A stretch of 19,070 bases of DNA from contig CAZJJK010000060.1 in the NCBI GenBank assembly GCA_964546285.1, positions 1-19,070 of the forward strand. Reading direction: 5' to 3'. Below the pieces are notes generated by a model. It saw only the letters and a program-made list of their open reading frames with translations, ran no database searches and was not told where the DNA came from. Numbering within the stretch: the first letter of the stretch is position 1; the number at the start of each line of letters is the position of its first letter. Source of the stretch: CAZJJK01 sp964546285. Lineage in GTDB: Bacteria; Spirochaetota; Spirochaetia; Treponematales; Breznakiellaceae. A program made the translations under genes and the position numbers. Positions 1-7,519 of the stretch are shown in pieces.

Positions 1-2
1 GA

Positions 3-1673
3 TTAAGCCGATCCGCGTAAAGCCCGCGAAATAGAGAAAGCGTAATCGCCGATCTGCTCAATAATCCTAATAATATCGATATATAAGAGCTCGGCCTTAA
101 CATCGGCGCCGGCTTTTAGACGTTTTCGGGCTTGCCGACGTAAATCCTTACGCATTTTATCAATACTCTCCTCAAGAGCCGTAGCCTCGTTTAGTTCTTC
201 CTCACTGATCCTAAGGTTTATTCTCTCTTTCACAAAACCCAAGAATTTAGCTAAAATCTCGCCATAGGGTATTAAGGATTCAATTTTCTCCCCATCCAAG
301 GTTAATTTCTTTGTGATCGTTCTATCAATCAGCCTAATAAGAACGAAGCAGCCATCGGTCGCGTTTTCCAATTCATCGGTGATTCGTATCATTACGCTGA
401 TACTCTCTTTGGTTTTTTCGGATATGTTCTGGCCAAGTATATTGAGAAGGAAGGCGGTTATGCCTTCACGCATGGAATCGGCGTATTCTTCGGCTTCGGT
501 GGCTTTGGCGACTATAGTGGCGGAGTCAATTTTCGCGTCTGAAATAAGGACGCGAAAATCGTTGAACATATTTTCCGCTACAGCGGCCAGATCGCCTATC
601 TCTTTACGAGCTGTAACAAGATTAAGCTCCGGAGTACTTGCGAAAGTGCCCGCGCTGTAGCTTAGGCGGCTCGGGCTGGTTTCTCCCGGCTTAGTCTTGA
701 ATAGGCGGGAAACAAAACCGGCGTATTGCTTAACAAAGGGGAATAGAGCGAGGGTATTCACGGAGTTAAACAGAGTATGTAGCATGGCGATATGAATACC
801 TATTGTTGTGTTCTGTAACTCGCCGGGGGTTATCAATTGAACCAAGGCTAAGAAGGGTTTGAAAAGTATTATAACCCAGACGGTTCCAATAATATTAAAG
901 AAAATATGAGCCCAAGCCGCTCTTTTGGCGTTGGTATTACTCCGTAAAGATATAAGGAAAGAGTTTATGGTAGTGCCGATATTAGCACCTAAAGTCAGAG
1001 CCGCGGCCATTTCAAAGGAGATAAGCCCTTTACTGGCCATGCCGATAACTACGGCGAGGGTGGCTGAGGAAGCGGATATGACCATAGTGAAAATCGTTCC
1101 GGCCAAAACGCAAATCACCATGGTTAGCCAACCATAATTAGCTAAATCGCGCAGGAAAATCAAAGCTTCGCCCGAAGGGTCTGGAATGGCTTTTGATAAG
1201 AATTCCAAACCAAGAAATATCATGGCGAAGCCCATCAGAGCTTCGCCATAACTTTTAACCGAATCCCCAGCGCGCTTAATTATAGCCATAAAGAAACCAA
1301 AGCCAAAAATAGGAACGGCTAAGGCGGCTATACTGAATTTTTGGATACCAACCGCGGCGATAATCCAGCCGGTAAGGGTCGTGCCAATATTCGCGCCCAT
1401 AATTACGCCGATGGCTTGAACTAGGTTAAGTAAACCGGCATTCACAAAGGAAACCACCATAACCGTCGTCGCGGATGACGATTGAATCATGATAGTAACC
1501 ACCGTCCCGGTAATGATAGCGAACAGCGTGTTTTTGGTCATTAAATGGACGGTTCTCTGAAGACGGTCTCCAGCGGCCCGTTGGATGCCGTTAGATGCCA
1601 ATTCCATTCCATATAGGAACATAGCTAAAGCGCCCACAAGTTCAAGGACGATTTTAAGTACAGTACCAAACAT
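3..1673 (-). CDS. Na/Pi cotransporter family protein with C-terminal PhoU-like domain
   Basis: Inner-membrane sodium-dependent phosphate (or related anion) symporter of the NptA/PNaS type, 556 residues and complete. The N-terminal 320 or so residues are strongly hydrophobic and contain the inverted duplicated core of the family: QSSSATT at 64-70 followed by GANIGTT at 93-99, then SASSAT at 200-205 followed by GANIGTT at 229-235. From about residue 350 the chain becomes soluble, charged and helical, as in the PhoU-like tail of bacterial members. The ATG is preceded by GGAG (1679-1682, minus strand) five bases away. It lies downstream of the biotin ligase gene in the same direction but 316 bp away, so it probably has its own promoter. 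Family assignment is firm. The transported ion is inferred from the family, and the role of the PhoU-like tail (regulation or gating) is not shown here. Confidence 0.93.
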   Translation of the reverse strand: MFGTVLKIVLELVGALAMFLYGMELASNGIQRAAGDRLQRTVHLMTKNTLFAIITGTVVTIMIQSSSATTVMVVSFVNAGLLNLVQAIGVIMGANIGTTLTGWIIAAVGIQKFSIAALAVPIFGFGFFMAIIKRAGDSVKSYGEALMGFAMIFLGLEFLSKAIPDPSGEALIFLRDLANYGWLTMVICVLAGTIFTMVISASSATLAVVIGMASKGLISFEMAAALTLGANIGTTINSFLISLRSNTNAKRAAWAHIFFNIIGTVWVIILFKPFLALVQLITPGELQNTTIGIHIAMLHTLFNSVNTLALFPFVKQYAGFVSRLFKTKPGETSPSRLSYSAGTFASTPELNLVTARKEIGDLAAVAENMFNDFRVLISDAKIDSATIVAKATEAEEYADSMREGITAFLLNILGQNISEKTKESISVMIRITDELENATDGCFVLIRLIDRTITKKLTLDGEKIESLIPYGEILAKFLGFVKERINLRISEEELNEATALEESIDKMRKDLRRQARKRLKAGADVKAELLYIDIIRIIEQIGDYAFSISRALRGSA

Positions 1674-1989
1674 GGGGACTCCATAAGGAGAAGGTTAGAA
1701 ATTCGTTAGGAGCTTATCATCGTTGCCGAGCGTCGGCAAGAGCGAGCGCGGCGCGAAAGGGTTTGTTAACAGGCTCGTTAGCGGGCTCGTTGGCCAAACC
1801 TAGGCGCTAGGTACTATTGCTTAAGTATCGTATAAAAAAGCCTGTGTAGAGCTGGCTATACATCAAAACCTGTAAATGATTTTTACAAATTCTTGTTTAA
1901 TATGAAGAAATATGAGAAGGTTTTTGTAACAGAATTGGCGGCAATATTCAAAGTTTTAAATTTGTATCGCAGCTATTGAAACACTTTAC
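1674..1989 (-). promoter_or_regulatory. Structured intergenic leader of the Na/Pi cotransporter
   Basis: This 316-bp gap holds no convincing gene. Read on the minus strand, a weak promoter is possible: TTGAAT (1946-1951), 17 bases, TACAAA (1923-1928), each box 4/6 to consensus. That would give a leader of about 240 nt. The leader contains two inverted repeats: GGTTTG (1760-1765) with CAAACC (1795-1800), reinforced inside by AAC/GTT, and TTGCCGA-gcg-TCGGCAA (1723-1739), which ends 50 bases before the start codon. Between the arms of the first lies a near-direct repeat, GGCTCGTTAGC/GGCTCGTTGGC. A third inverted repeat, TGTAAA-n5-TTTACA, is at 1871-1887. No intrinsic terminator with a T run is visible for the upstream ligase gene. 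Confidence 0.3.
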
Positions 1990-2811
1990 CTAGAACATTA
2001 ATTCCCCTGTGACAAAGGGCCGCGGTTGAGTTTCTCCATCACGGAGAATCAATAACTCGCCGCTGGGACCCAAGCCTTCTAAGCGGCCGTGACAGGTCAA
2101 TCCGGAATCGGCCGCGCCCTCGATAAAGCTAATGTTTTTTCCCCGTCGATATAAGCGGGATTCTACGGCGTCCCGCCAAGCGGAATCGATTTCATCGGAA
2201 AATATCCGTTTAAACCAAACCAGTAAAGCGCCTAAAAGAGCGAATTTATCGGGAACGCGACCGCCAAACGCTTGAGCTAAGGATACAGCCTTATCGGCGA
2301 TACCAGCGGGAAAGGTTGTTTGCCCAACATTAACGCCAATCCCAAGATATTCAGCCGTGCCGTCGCTTTCAGAGAGTATACCGCAGACTTTTCGCGCCGA
2401 GGAGAGTGGTTCGTTTTCGGGCTTGTCCCGCTCTGGACAGGCTATAAGCACATCGTTTGGCCATTTTAAAAAAACGCGACCGGCTAGTTCCGGTTCAAGC
2501 TCTTCCAAAGCTTCAGCTACAGCCAAGCCGGCCCTGAGAGTGAATCCTACCGGTAAACGCGGAGGGCCGCCATAGCGAAAAATAAGTGTAAATAACAGGC
2601 TGGAACCACGTTCGTCCAACCAGCGCCGTCCTTCAGTCCTGCCTCGGCCGCGTCTTTGGCTATCGGCGATCACCACAGTGCCATGTGACGCGCCATAGAG
2701 CGCTAAATGGCGGGCTTCGGCCATAGTGCTATCGATTTCCGTAAAATGATAGATAGGAGAACCAAAGGGGTTTGGCAGGGGGATTAAGCTGGCGGCCTTA
2801 TCAAGCCGCAT
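1990..2811 (-). CDS. birA: Biotin--[acetyl-CoA-carboxylase] ligase, catalytic-only (class I)
   Basis: Cytosolic biotin protein ligase: forms biotinyl-5'-AMP from biotin and ATP, then biotinylates the carrier lysine of biotin-dependent carboxylases or decarboxylases. Of 273 residues, the catalytic landmarks are visible in order: the substrate segment STMAEA (28-33), the adenylate loop GRGRTEGRRW (55-64), KWPND (116-120, with the conserved lysine), KVCGILSE (141-148), and GIGVNV (157-162). A short SH3-like C-terminal domain ends the protein. There is no N-terminal winged helix; the protein starts about 20 residues before the catalytic domain. It is therefore a ligase only, not a biotin-operon repressor. 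Its ATG shares one base with the TAA of smc (TAATG at 2809-2813), so the two are probably translationally coupled. The enzyme class is firm; the symbol is by function. Confidence 0.92.
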   Translation of the reverse strand: MRLDKAASLIPLPNPFGSPIYHFTEIDSTMAEARHLALYGASHGTVVIADSQRRGRGRTEGRRWLDERGSSLLFTLIFRYGGPPRLPVGFTLRAGLAVAEALEELEPELAGRVFLKWPNDVLIACPERDKPENEPLSSARKVCGILSESDGTAEYLGIGVNVGQTTFPAGIADKAVSLAQAFGGRVPDKFALLGALLVWFKRIFSDEIDSAWRDAVESRLYRRGKNISFIEGAADSGLTCHGRLEGLGPSGELLILRDGETQPRPFVTGELMF

Positions 2812-5774
2812 TACATATCCCTTTTCGTGGCGTAACGTAAGGGACGCAATTGTTCCGGCGTTACGGAGGCTGGATCATCCACTCCAATGGGCAGTTCCAT
2901 CCCAAGCTCAGGCTCCACCGCTTCATCCTCCCAGCTCTCGCTTGGCGGCGGCGGGGCAATAGTACCTTCCTCGTTTTCAAGGCGAATGGAAATCAATTTT
3001 GTAATCCCGGATTCTTCCATGGTTACTCCAAGTAGGGTTCCCGCGCCGGTAACTGTTTTTTTATTATGTGTAATGACGATAAATTGGCTGGAGCTTCCAA
3101 ATTCGCGTAAGAGCTGAACAAAACGAACCACATTCGCCTCGTCAAGAGCCGCGTCTATTTCGTCTAACAGGCAAAAGGGCGACGGCTTAACGAGATATGT
3201 GGCAAAAAGCAAGGCTACCGCGGTCATGGATTTTTCGCCGCCAGATAAAAGCGCGATGTTTTCAAGCTTTTTTCCTGGCGGCTGCGCGTAAATTTCTATG
3301 CCGGATTCAAGAATATGATTAGGATCTGACAGACGGAGCTCCGCTCTGCCGCCGCCGAAGAGCCGTCTGAATAGATTATGGAAATTCTTTTTTATCTTGT
3401 TATACGTCGCCAGAAATAATTCCGAACTCTCAGCCCTAATTTCAGCCGTAATACGTTCCAGATCATCACGTGCCTTACGGAGATCATCGATCTGACCCTG
3501 TAAAAAGTCGTACCGTTCCTTTGTCTCCGCGAATTCCTCCACCGCCATGAGGTTAACCGACCCAAGCTCCTTTAACGAAGCGCGCAATTTGGAAAGGTTT
3601 TCCCTTAATTCCGATGGAGGAGCCGTGATTTGGAACATCCTTTCCTCAAATTCCATAAGGTCTCGTGAATGAGTTTCGCGGAAATTGTCTTTTATATTGC
3701 GAATCTCCGTTTCGGATTGAACCAGTTCCAAATGAAATTTTTCCAATTCCATTTGGATTTTGCCTAGTTTAACGCTCCGTTCCTTAAGGCTGTCCCGTTT
3801 GCCTACGACATCACCATTGCGCTCGGCTATATCCTTTTCCAGGCTTTCCAGTTCTTCGGTTAGCTTGCGGCCACGTCTCTCAATTTCAGCGATATCCGAT
3901 TCAGCGTCGCCGATACGGTCATCAAGCTCTTCCAGACGCTTGCGGTCCAGATACAATTCATCTTGCAAGGCTCTTAAGTTTGCCTCTTGGCCGGCCAGTT
4001 CGCGGCCGATCAGACGAGCTTGTTCCTCAGCCGCTTGGGCTTGGGTCGCCATTCGTACGCGGTTTACCCGCAGTTCTTCTAAGGTTTTTTTGTACTCATC
4101 AATTTTCCCTACCAAACCCTCGTTTTCTAAGCGGAGACTGGCGATGTCTTGTCGTTTGGCTGTCACGGCGTCGCGGTCAGCGCGGATATGTTCGTCTAAC
4201 GCTCTCTTTTTGGTTATTATGCCTTCCGGCGCTAAAAAATCGTCAATAAAAGCCGGCCCTGTTTTTTTATACAAGGCGAAAAGCGCGGCCGCCCTTTCAG
4301 CTTCAGCGGCGGCCTCCCCAAAAGCGACGCTGGCCGCGTCGGCGATCTTGGCGAGTTCGGATAGGTTTGCGCCTTCACCACCTGTTCGCGCCCTTTGGGC
4401 GGCTTCCTTTAAATCGTGAAGCAATGCCGTTTTACCGCTCAATTGAGCGCGCAATGAGCCCAGCGAACGCTCCATTTCTTCTTCCGAACGACGTCTGTCG
4501 GAAGATGAATAGCCAGCGTCGCGCAGCTTGGCGTCTAATTCAGCGACAATATCGTCAGTAATGGCTTGAAGTTCACGTTCCTTAAGCTCACGGGCTTTTT
4601 CGATCGTGACGATATCCGTTTCGGCTTTGGCCGCCGCTAAATCGTTTTCGCCCATACGGGATGCGGCCGTTTTAACGTTTTCCTCAAAAGCGTTTATGTT
4701 TTTTTCTATATCGGCGACGCGGCGGCGCAGATCGGCGACTACACCCTGTTGCTCGTCCACATCATCGCGAAGTTCCTCTATTTTTATCGTGACCGCTCGT
4801 TCTCGGCCCTCATTCTGCTCTATTTTAGCTTTAAGCTCATAGCGACGCTGGGCTAGTTCCTTGGCTTCTTTTTCTTTGGCGTTTTTTTCCACCGCCAGCC
4901 CATAGATAAGCTTTTGCCGTTCCGCTAACTGACTTTCCATGGAGTTGACGACATCCATGTTTTCTTCCAAAGCCTGATTTAAGGCGTCAATTTCGGCCTT
5001 AACGGTATCGCGCAGTTTTGTTTTTTCGCTTAAGGAATTGGAGCGCCTCTCGCGTTCGTAGCTAAACTGTTTCAGCCTAAGCAGTTGGATATCCCGTTCG
5101 GCGTTGAATGTTTCCTCGCGCAGGACGCGGTAGCTTTTAGTCTTTTCGGCTTGGACCTTGAGCGTGTCATAGGAGCGTTTTACCTCGCCGAGTATGCCGT
5201 CCACTTGACGCATGTTTTCTTCGGTTTTTTCTAATTTCCGTTCGGCTTCGGCGCTTCGGGCTTTGAAGCGGGTGATTCCGGCGGCTTCCTCAAATAGATA
5301 GCGTCGTTCATCGGGCTTTGATGAAAGCACTTGATCTATTTTTCCCTGTTCCATCACCGAATAGGCTGTTTTACCAACACCGGTATCCCAGAATAGTTCG
5401 CGCACATCTTTTAGTTTTGCCAGTTGGGAATTTATATAATATTCGCTTTCACCAGATCGATATAAACGTCGTTTTATTTGGATTTCCGGCATTTCGACAG
5501 GCAAAAGGCCGGTTTCATTGGCCAAGGTCAAAACGGCTTCGGCGACGTTCAAGGGCTTGCGATTTTCCGTGCCGTTAAAAATGACATCTTCCATCTTTTC
5601 AGCGCGGAGGGACCTGGAGGCTTGTTCGCCCAAAACCCATTTTATCGCGTCAACAACATTGGATTTGCCGCAACCGTTTGGACCGAGTAGGGCGGTGATG
5701 CCATCGGCGAATTCTATTCGCGTCCGGTCCGCAAAGGATTTAAATCCGAATACTTCAAGGCTTTTCAGGAACAA
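2811..5774 (-). CDS. smc: Chromosome segregation ATPase SMC, compact form lacking a recognisable hinge
   Basis: SMC ATPase for chromosome compaction and segregation. Numbering from an upstream in-frame ATG at 5828, the N-terminal head has FLKSLEVFGFKSF (20-32) and Walker A GPNGCGKSN (49-57). The C-terminal head has the signature LLSGGEKS (860-867), Walker B CLLDEIDAALD (886-896) and VITHNK (918-923). The middle is coiled coil. I chose TTG at 5774 as the start: family members begin exactly there with (M)FLKSLE, GGAG lies six bases upstream (5781-5784), and a good promoter overlaps the ATG at 5828. That gives 987 residues against roughly 1150-1200 for typical bacterial SMC. The missing length is the hinge: the coil is interrupted only by a short GPAFIDDFLAPEG segment (about 524-536). 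The C-terminus after the head is a 50-residue acidic, proline-rich tail. Upstream of and overlapping the biotin ligase gene. Confidence 0.93.
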   Translation of the reverse strand: MFLKSLEVFGFKSFADRTRIEFADGITALLGPNGCGKSNVVDAIKWVLGEQASRSLRAEKMEDVIFNGTENRKPLNVAEAVLTLANETGLLPVEMPEIQIKRRLYRSGESEYYINSQLAKLKDVRELFWDTGVGKTAYSVMEQGKIDQVLSSKPDERRYLFEEAAGITRFKARSAEAERKLEKTEENMRQVDGILGEVKRSYDTLKVQAEKTKSYRVLREETFNAERDIQLLRLKQFSYERERRSNSLSEKTKLRDTVKAEIDALNQALEENMDVVNSMESQLAERQKLIYGLAVEKNAKEKEAKELAQRRYELKAKIEQNEGRERAVTIKIEELRDDVDEQQGVVADLRRRVADIEKNINAFEENVKTAASRMGENDLAAAKAETDIVTIEKARELKERELQAITDDIVAELDAKLRDAGYSSSDRRRSEEEMERSLGSLRAQLSGKTALLHDLKEAAQRARTGGEGANLSELAKIADAASVAFGEAAAEAERAAALFALYKKTGPAFIDDFLAPEGIITKKRALDEHIRADRDAVTAKRQDIASLRLENEGLVGKIDEYKKTLEELRVNRVRMATQAQAAEEQARLIGRELAGQEANLRALQDELYLDRKRLEELDDRIGDAESDIAEIERRGRKLTEELESLEKDIAERNGDVVGKRDSLKERSVKLGKIQMELEKFHLELVQSETEIRNIKDNFRETHSRDLMEFEERMFQITAPPSELRENLSKLRASLKELGSVNLMAVEEFAETKERYDFLQGQIDDLRKARDDLERITAEIRAESSELFLATYNKIKKNFHNLFRRLFGGGRAELRLSDPNHILESGIEIYAQPPGKKLENIALLSGGEKSMTAVALLFATYLVKPSPFCLLDEIDAALDEANVVRFVQLLREFGSSSQFIVITHNKKTVTGAGTLLGVTMEESGITKLISIRLENEEGTIAPPPPSESWEDEAVEPELGMELPIGVDDPASVTPEQLRPLRYATKRDM

Positions 5775-5818
5775 CGCGTACTCCGGGGCGGCGTTTTGGT
5801 GATTCCGCGAGTCGAGCC

Positions 5819-5848
5819 AGTCTACCATCGCCGCTACCGCTCGGTCAA
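5819..5848 (-). promoter_or_regulatory. Predicted sigma-70 promoter of smc
   Basis: On the minus strand TTGACC (5843-5848) is followed after 18 bases by TAGACT (5819-5824). Transcription would start near 5811, leaving a 5' leader of about 37 bases before the TTG at 5774. An ATG at 5826-5828 that opens the longest reading frame lies between the two boxes and would not be transcribed from this promoter, which supports the shorter protein. Confidence 0.5.
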
Positions 5849-5951
5849 GAAATTGGGAGACGCTATAGGCAAGACCCTTTTCGCGGTAAATATCGAATTC
5901 TAAAAAAAATTAAGATTTTTTGGGTCGCCTCGTTAGTAACCGCGCTATTCA

Positions 5952-5989
5952 TCATTTGTTTAGTGGGTAGAGTAAGCTCATTTGTTTAG
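5952..5989. repeat. Paired 12-bp direct repeat TCATTTGTTTAG
   Basis: TCATTTGTTTAG occurs exactly at 5952-5963 and again at 5978-5989, 26 bases apart, in the non-coding stretch upstream of smc. The spacing is about two and a half helical turns. It may be a pair of binding sites or a leftover duplication; nothing in the sequence decides between these. Confidence 0.4.
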
Positions 5990-5994
5990 CTCCG

Positions 5995-6037
5995 CCGCCG
6001 CCGCCGCTTTCCTCCTTCCGGCGTCGGCGGTTTTTTT
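5995..6037 (+). terminator. Forward terminator-like hairpin
   Basis: A CCG-repeat arm (within 5992-6007) pairs with GGCGTCGGCGG (6020-6030) with one mismatch across a 14-base loop. The hairpin is followed at once by seven T residues (6031-6037). It has the form of a rho-independent terminator reading rightwards, yet no forward gene precedes it within 5829-5990. It may end an unannotated small RNA or insulate the lipoprotein gene from transcription that starts around the smc promoter region. Confidence 0.5.
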
Positions 6038-6059
6038 ATAGATCGCTTGTCCTTTCAGC

Positions 6060-6115
6060 CTTGTTTGGCGGCTCCAATAACCCCGGTTAAGGGAGGCCAG
6101 TCGCCTGTAACAAAG
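6060..6115 (+). other. Potential structured RNA next to the assembly gap
   Basis: Nested complementarity would fold this segment into one long arm: CTTGTT (6060-6065) with AACAAAG (6109-6115, one A bulged), GGCG (6067-6070) with CGCC (6102-6105), GCTCC (6071-6075) with GGAGGC (6092-6097, one G bulged), and AAC (6079-6081) with GTT (6086-6088) around a four-base loop. I cannot match it to a known riboswitch or small-RNA family by eye. It could be a leader element of the downstream lipoprotein gene, or chance. Confidence 0.3.
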
Positions 6116-6119
6116 CGGC

Positions 6120-6219
6120 NNNNNNNNNNNNNNNNNNNNNNNNNNNNNNNNNNNNNNNNNNNNNNNNNNNNNNNNNNNNNNNNNNNNNNNNNNNNNNNNN
6201 NNNNNNNNNNNNNNNNNNN
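6120..6219. other. Assembly gap of 100 N
   Basis: Exactly 100 undetermined bases, the usual placeholder for a gap of unknown size. The eight bases AAAGCGGC directly left of it (6112-6119) are identical to the eight directly right of it (6220-6227), so the two contig ends may overlap and the true gap may be zero. Confidence 0.97.
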
Positions 6220-6239
6220 AAAGCGGCTTTCTTCCCAGG

Positions 6240-6268
6240 TTGACGATCCACATATACCGGTCTATGCT
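6240..6268 (+). promoter_or_regulatory. Predicted sigma-70 promoter of the BMP lipoprotein gene
   Basis: TTGACG (6240-6245), a 17-base spacer and TATGCT (6263-6268) form a plausible promoter with transcription starting near 6275. The roughly 34-base leader that follows contains a small hairpin, TCCGCT-tttt-AGCGGA (6276-6291), immediately before the strong Shine-Dalgarno AGGAGG (6297-6302). Confidence 0.55.
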
Positions 6269-6308
6269 CCAGCGGTCCGCTTTTTAGCGGAAGTAGAGGA
6301 GGAATATT

Positions 6309-7430
6309 ATGAAACGAAGCATTCGCTTTATCGCGGCCTTATTGGCGATCGGCCTATTAGCCGCCTGCGCTCCCAAAAAAGAGGGAGTAGCCGCTCCCGC
6401 TTCGGATGGGGCCAAAGCTCTACCCAGCGTTCGTCTACTGACCGACGCTACCGGCATAGACGACAAGTCCTTCAACGCCGCGGCTTGGCGCGGTATCCTG
6501 GACTTTTACGGGGACTCTTGGGACAATCAAGCCCAGAGGGGAAAATTATACGATGTTCTAACCGCGCAGACTCAGGATCTGTATGTGCCGAACCTTAAGC
6601 AAGCGTCCGACGAAGGGTACGATCTTATTATCGTTACCGGTTTTACTTGGTCCGATGCCTTGGATGAGGTCGCCAAGCTTTATCCAAATCAAAAATACAT
6701 GATAGTTGATGTGGATTGGATCCCCAATCCTAATGTTCTGCAGATAGCTTTTTCCGAACATGAGGGGTCTTACCTAGTCGGCGTCGCGGCGGCCTTAAAG
6801 GCCAAGGCCGATGGCCTTGAAAAGCCAAAATTCGGCTTTATCGGCGGAATCCCTGGCCTTGTTATTACCAAATTTGAGGTAGGCTTTGTTCAGGGTGTGC
6901 TTTCCATATTGCCAGATTCCGAGATAGTGGATTATTACGCCAACGATTGGGGTAAGCCCGAGCTAGCCAAAGCTCAAGCCAAGAATTGGTTTGATTCCGG
7001 CGTTTACGCTATTTTCTCCGCCGCTGGCGGCACCGGCAACGGCACTATCGCTCAGGCCAAGGAATATCGCACCCAGGGCAAAAACGTGTGGGCTATTGGC
7101 GTAGATTCCGATCAATACGATGATGGCGTTTATGCTGAGGGTAAGTCAGCCGTGTTGACTTCTATGCTTAAGCGGGTTGAGACAGCTTCAAAGGTAGCCT
7201 TGGACAGGGTTAAGAATGGGAACTTTACCGGCGAGGCTCTTGTTCTTGATATAAAGACCGATGGCGTCGGATACTCCAGCAAAAATGCCGAACTTGGCGC
7301 CGCTGTGACCGCTCAAATAGACGCGGTACGCTCAAAAATTGTTTCCGGCGAGCTGACTATCGCGCCAAGCTATGCCGAAGCCAAAAAACTGCCCGGGTTT
7401 CCCCAAAATCTTCAAGCTATAGACCAATAG
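6309..7430 (+). CDS. BMP-family (TmpC/PnrA-type) substrate-binding lipoprotein
   Basis: Lipid-anchored substrate-binding protein of the basic membrane protein family, whose characterised members bind purine nucleosides and feed an ABC importer (PnrA/TmpC of Treponema pallidum). The 373-residue chain starts with a positively charged n-region and a hydrophobic core ending in the lipobox LAAC, with the lipidated cysteine at residue 20. The mature protein opens with the family segment LLTDATGIDDKSFNAAAW, followed by alternating beta/alpha elements such as YDLIIVTGFTWSDAL and FGFIGGIPGLV. An AGGAGG site six bases before the ATG makes the start secure. No ABC permease or ATPase genes accompany it here, so its transporter, if any, is elsewhere. 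Nucleoside as ligand is inferred from the family, not from residues I could check. A long hairpin lies immediately downstream. Confidence 0.9.
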   Translation: MKRSIRFIAALLAIGLLAACAPKKEGVAAPASDGAKALPSVRLLTDATGIDDKSFNAAAWRGILDFYGDSWDNQAQRGKLYDVLTAQTQDLYVPNLKQASDEGYDLIIVTGFTWSDALDEVAKLYPNQKYMIVDVDWIPNPNVLQIAFSEHEGSYLVGVAAALKAKADGLEKPKFGFIGGIPGLVITKFEVGFVQGVLSILPDSEIVDYYANDWGKPELAKAQAKNWFDSGVYAIFSAAGGTGNGTIAQAKEYRTQGKNVWAIGVDSDQYDDGVYAEGKSAVLTSMLKRVETASKVALDRVKNGNFTGEALVLDIKTDGVGYSSKNAELGAAVTAQIDAVRSKIVSGELTIAPSYAEAKKLPGFPQNLQAIDQ

Positions 7431-7445
7431 TAGAGGCTTTTATGA

Positions 7446-7484
7446 GCCGGCGGGGTGCTGGCGACACGCCAGCACCCCGCCGGC
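7446..7484. terminator. 18-bp perfect hairpin between convergent genes
   Basis: GCCGGCGGGGTGCTGGCG (7446-7463) is followed by the three-base loop ACA and its exact reverse complement (7467-7484); the flanking A/T pair extends the stem to 19. It lies between the ends of the lipoprotein gene (7430) and the oppositely oriented aldehyde dehydrogenase gene (7520), where a bidirectional terminator is expected. However, no T run follows on either strand, so it may act instead as an mRNA 3'-end stabiliser or a rho-assisted terminator. Confidence 0.6.
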
Positions 7485-7519
7485 TTCCTCACTTAGTTTG
7501 CCGGCTCCTTAAGAAACAG

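Noticed and set aside
1871..1887. TGTAAA-n5-TTTACA resembles half-sites of the BirA biotin operator, close to a biotin ligase gene.
   Set aside because: Biotin operators space the half-sites by about 14-15 bases, and the ligase here has no DNA-binding domain. It is also downstream of the ligase gene, not in front of a biotin operon.
1902..1979. Forward 25-codon ORF (MKKYEKVFV...) in the spacer between the transporter and ligase genes.
   Set aside because: No ribosome binding site, no promoter at proper spacing, and antisense to the likely leader.
3760..4419. Long forward open frame of about 219 codons inside smc.
   Set aside because: It is antisense to the coiled coil; the Ser/Arg/Leu-rich translation is the mirror of Glu/Ala/Lys-rich codons.
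6040..6119. Possible cobalamin or other known riboswitch, or a tRNA, beside the gap.
   Set aside because: Neither the conserved cobalamin boxes nor a tRNA T-loop or cloverleaf could be found on either strand; only unspecific nested pairing remains.
5978..6598. Open frames on both strands running through the N block.
   Set aside because: They exist only because the 100 unknown bases are read as open; the flanking translation has no coding character and overlaps the lipoprotein gene.
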